Source of the DNA: Pseudobdellovibrio sp.
GTDB lineage: Bacteria; Bdellovibrionota; Bdellovibrionia; Bdellovibrionales; Bdellovibrionaceae
DNA length: 7,845 nt
Direction of reading: 5' to 3'
Assembly (NCBI GenBank): GCA_025449725.1
Contig: JANWIU010000139.1
Location: 1-7,845 of the forward strand
The notes beneath the pieces were generated by a model. The model saw only the letters and a list, made by a program, of their open reading frames with translations. It had not been told where the DNA came from and made no database searches. The position numbers were made by a program, and so were the translations under genes. Shown here piece after piece: positions 6,417 to 7,845 of the stretch (position 1 is the stretch's first letter; each line of letters begins with the position of its first letter).

Positions 6417-6438
6417 TTGTCCAAAAAGGGGAGACAAA

Positions 6439-7065
6439 ATGAAACCGTTTTATTCAATTTTACTGGTGCTGTGTTGCTTTCAGCTGAATGTTTTAGCAGC
6501 TGACAAAACAGATGTGCAGGCTAAGATCACCACTTTAAACTCAGCCGTTTCAAGAAATGCAGTATCAAGCGATAATCTGGATCGCATTGCAAGCTATCTG
6601 GAATCAGCAATACAAATCGCAAATCAAGGTGGAAGCGGCGATCCGGCTTCTTGTTATTCGAAAGCTTACAATCAATTGTACGACCAGGACAAAGCGCAAG
6701 AGCTGTGCTCGGGCGGCGGAACTCTCCAAACAGTTGAATGCTACAAGCAGGCCTACAATTCATTTTATGATTCCGGCAAGGCCATTCTTCTTTGCAAAAA
6801 CGGCGGAACAACCGGAACTTCAGAATGTTACAAAAAGGCTTATAACAGCGTTTATGATTCAGATAAAAGTATTCGCCTTTGTATGAACCGCGGAACTTCT
6901 GAAACCGCTGACTGTTACAAGCAGGCTTACAATATTTTTTATGACTCTGAAAAATCAGTTCTTCTGTGTTCCAATGGCGGCGATTTAGAAACCGTGGATT
7001 GCTATAAGCGCGTCTACAATCAAACTTATTCGCAGGACCGCGCTATCAGTCTTTGTAAAAGATAA
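6439..7065 (+). CDS. Exported protein of five 29-residue cysteine-paired repeats
   Basis: 208 aa. The start has AGGGGAG five bases upstream. Residues 1-20 are a Sec signal peptide ending VLA. Residues 21-65 are a helical-looking N-terminal segment, then a short Gly-rich linker leads into five tandem repeats (72-100, 101-129, 130-158, 159-187, 188-208; the last stops at repeat position 21). The consensus is C-Y-K-x-A-Y-N-x-x-Y-D-S-x-K-x-x-x-L-C-x-N-G-G-T followed by x-E-T-x-E/D. Each repeat has Cys at positions 1 and 19 (72/90, 101/119, 130/148, 159/177, 188/206), so ten repeat cysteines pair naturally within units. The pattern suggests a stack of short helix pairs, each locked by a disulfide and separated by Gly-Gly turns. 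I know of loosely similar CYxxAYN repeats in predatory bacteria but not of a function. A binding or adhesive surface protein is a guess. It converges on the 95-aa gene with only 21 bases between stops. Confidence 0.9.
   Translation: MKPFYSILLVLCCFQLNVLAADKTDVQAKITTLNSAVSRNAVSSDNLDRIASYLESAIQIANQGGSGDPASCYSKAYNQLYDQDKAQELCSGGGTLQTVECYKQAYNSFYDSGKAILLCKNGGTTGTSECYKKAYNSVYDSDKSIRLCMNRGTSETADCYKQAYNIFYDSEKSVLLCSNGGDLETVDCYKRVYNQTYSQDRAISLCKR
6652..7062 (+). repeat. Five tandem 87-bp coding repeats
   Basis: Units start at 6652, 6739, 6826, 6913 and 7000, each 87 bp except the last (63 bp). They are exactly in phase at the protein level but have diverged at the DNA level, which points to old duplications kept by selection rather than a recent expansion. 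Confidence 0.9.
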
Positions 7066-7086
7066 TTTTAGCAGAAGCGTCTTCGT

Positions 7087-7374
7087 TTATTCGATATAAA
7101 CGGAGCCGCCTTCTTTTTTAACTAAGTAGCCTGAAATCGGCGCACCATTTTTAAGGCTACAATTTACATCTTCGAACTTAGTGCCGGCGACTTCGCCTTC
7201 ATCCAACGGGCAGACCATGCTCACGTTGTACATTGAGTACGTGATTTCAAAAGTGCAGCCGTTCTGAGTTTTTGTATGGTTGATGACTTTTCCGATAAAC
7301 TGCGCTTCCTGCTGTCCGCATGCTAAAGCCGAAGTTCCTGCCAGAATTAGAATAACAGATAAAAGTTTTTTCAT
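7087..7374 (-). CDS. Small exported cysteine-containing protein, 95 aa
   Basis: The ATG at 7374-7372 is chosen over the upstream in-frame ATG at 7392 because AGGAG lies six bases before it and the protein then starts directly with a signal peptide (KKLLSVILILAGTSALA). The next residue is Cys19, so it may be cleaved by signal peptidase I after ALA or processed as a lipoprotein; the ALAC context is not a classical lipobox. The mature part is about 77 residues with Cys at 19, 40, 55 and 72, and alternating hydrophobic stretches suggesting a small beta-sheet domain with two disulfides. No family recognised. It converges on the repeat-protein gene. Only weak hairpins (GAAG-CGT-CTTC at 7074-7084 and CGTTTAT/ATAAACG at 7084-7102) lie at the junction, so their transcripts may overlap. 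Confidence 0.8.
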   Translation of the reverse strand: MKKLLSVILILAGTSALACGQQEAQFIGKVINHTKTQNGCTFEITYSMYNVSMVCPLDEGEVAGTKFEDVNCSLKNGAPISGYLVKKEGGSVYIE

Positions 7375-7401
7375 AGAGTCTCCTGATTTCACGGGTATAC
7401 T

Positions 7402-7430
7402 TCATTAGCCCGTAAAAGAAAAGCATTCAA
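7402..7430 (-). promoter_or_regulatory. Candidate promoter of the 95-aa protein gene
   Basis: On the minus strand TTGAAT (7430-7425), 17 bp, TAATGA (7407-7402), predicting a start near 7395 and a leader of about 20 bases. ACGGG/CCCGT arms at 7391-7395 and 7409-7413 flank the -10 and could be an operator, though they are short. Confidence 0.45.
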
Positions 7431-7466
7431 AAATTGATATCTCGCCGCCCTGACTAACTTTTTTTC

Positions 7467-7526
7467 AGTCTTGTAAATTGCACACGTCGCTACCGTAAAT
7501 TTGCATGAAGCCCCATAGTCTTGTAA
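7467..7526. repeat. Direct repeat AGTCTTGTAA spaced 50 bp
   Basis: AGTCTTGTAA occurs at 7467-7476 and 7517-7526, start to start exactly 50 bp. Between them are GTAAATTGCA (7473-7482) and the related GTAAATTTGCA (7495-7505). The second copy overlaps the candidate -10 of the ClpP-like gene, so these may be protein-binding sites controlling it. Confidence 0.4.
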
Positions 7527-7529
7527 CTT
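7501..7529 (+). promoter_or_regulatory. Candidate promoter of the ClpP-like gene
   Basis: TTGCAT (7501-7506) and TAACTT (7524-7529) with 17-bp spacing, giving a start near 7536, about 30 bases before the ATG at 7565. Confidence 0.45.
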
Positions 7530-7550
7530 AATTTAGGTAGGGGACACGGG

Positions 7551-7568
7551 ATGGTGAGGGGAAAATGA
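7551..7568 (+). CDS. Possible five-codon leader peptide (MVRGK)
   Basis: ATG at 7551 with AGGGG seven bases upstream encodes Met-Val-Arg-Gly-Lys. It stops at a TGA that overlaps the ATG of the ClpP-like gene as ATGA. It would couple translation of the two. The same AGGGGA bases inside it serve as ribosome binding site for the main gene, so it may equally be a chance ATG. Confidence 0.25.
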   Translation: MVRGK

Positions 7569-7845
7569 AATCAATAGTTTTTGCTTTCGTACTATCAATG
7601 GTGCAATCTGCATTGGCTTTTTCTGTCAATTTAAAAGGGCCTGTGTCGCCCGGATCTGTTCAGTCCGTTATGAACGCTGTAAACACGCACCTTGCTGCCG
7701 GAGAAGTGGATCTCACGCTTCGGCTGGAATCCGACGGCGGCGAAATTCCTTCTGCTGTCAATTTGGCGAATTTTCTGCGTGATAAAGTGGCGCAGGGTCT
7801 TAATGTGACGACTTACAACCGCACAATTTGTAATTCAGCCTGCAC
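7565..7845 (+). CDS. Periplasmic ClpP/crotonase-fold protein (C-terminus beyond the right edge)
   Basis: The first 93 codons of a frame open to the right edge, with GAGGGG four bases before the ATG. Residues 1-18 are a signal peptide ending SALA. The mature start FSVNLKGPVSPGSVQSVM resembles the first strand and helix of ClpP-fold proteins (Gly-Pro, then a helix). It is followed by LTLRLESDGGEIPSAVNLANFL (50-71), where Ser-Asp-Gly-Gly matches the SPGG oxyanion-hole turn. Next come GLNVTTYN and CNSAC at 89-93, equivalent to the CASAC of COG3904-type predicted periplasmic proteins, with Ser91 in the place of the ClpP nucleophile. The His/Asp of the triad would lie past the window. It is probably an exported serine-hydrolase-like protein, possibly a protease; activity cannot be judged from this fragment. 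Confidence 0.82.
   Translation, partial: MKSIVFAFVLSMVQSALAFSVNLKGPVSPGSVQSVMNAVNTHLAAGEVDLTLRLESDGGEIPSAVNLANFLRDKVAQGLNVTTYNRTICNSAC

Noticed and set aside
6527..6811. Minus-strand open frame across the cysteine-repeat gene
   Set aside because: It is the reverse of a clear repeat-encoding gene with promoter and ribosome binding site; no start signal supports it.
6652..7062. CRISPR-like array suggested by evenly spaced 87-bp units
   Set aside because: The units are in-frame protein repeats with diverged DNA; there are no identical short repeats separated by unique spacers.

Overview
The window looks like chromosomal DNA from a Bdellovibrio-like predatory bacterium (Bdellovibrionota) of moderate GC. 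The strongest pointer is a TIGR02147/DUF4423-type regulator, a family concentrated in Bdellovibrio and Fibrobacter. A secreted protein with a GGDLVNNGGG-like start and a HELGHH motif, atypical lipoboxes (YQNC, FSSC) and a run of small cysteine-containing exported proteins agree with this. The assignment comes from remembered family traits, not from a search.

Layout, left to right. Bases 1-1310 (minus) hold the first 436 codons of a coiled-coil, probably lipid-anchored protein whose C-terminus lies beyond the left edge. It is followed by a 375-bp gene-free stretch with a leader hairpin and the terminator of the next gene. Bases 1686-2327 (minus) encode a 213-aa lipoprotein. Bases 2496-3485 and 3482-4243 (both minus) form a two-gene operon with a 4-base ATGA overlap: the TIGR02147-type regulator is first, the secreted HELGHH protein second. 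A divergent 192-bp region carries three copies of TCGGAACA, two as a perfect inverted repeat, lying between two candidate promoters. Bases 4436-4969 (plus) encode a 177-aa exported protein and end at a bidirectional terminator shared with a convergent phospholipase D-superfamily protein (4998-6233, minus). Divergent from that is 6439-7065 (plus), an exported protein made largely of five 29-residue cysteine-paired repeats. It converges on a 95-aa exported protein (7087-7374, minus). At the right edge, 7565 onward (plus) begins a periplasmic ClpP/crotonase-fold protein, cut off just after its putative catalytic serine.

Seven of the eight substantial genes carry an export signal; the only clearly cytoplasmic product is the regulator. 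The best candidate for a functional unit is the regulator, the HELGHH protein and the divergent 177-aa protein around the TCGGAACA operator. I infer that the regulator acts at these repeats and sets the level of both secreted products. No tRNA, rRNA, insertion sequence, integrase or CRISPR array is visible.
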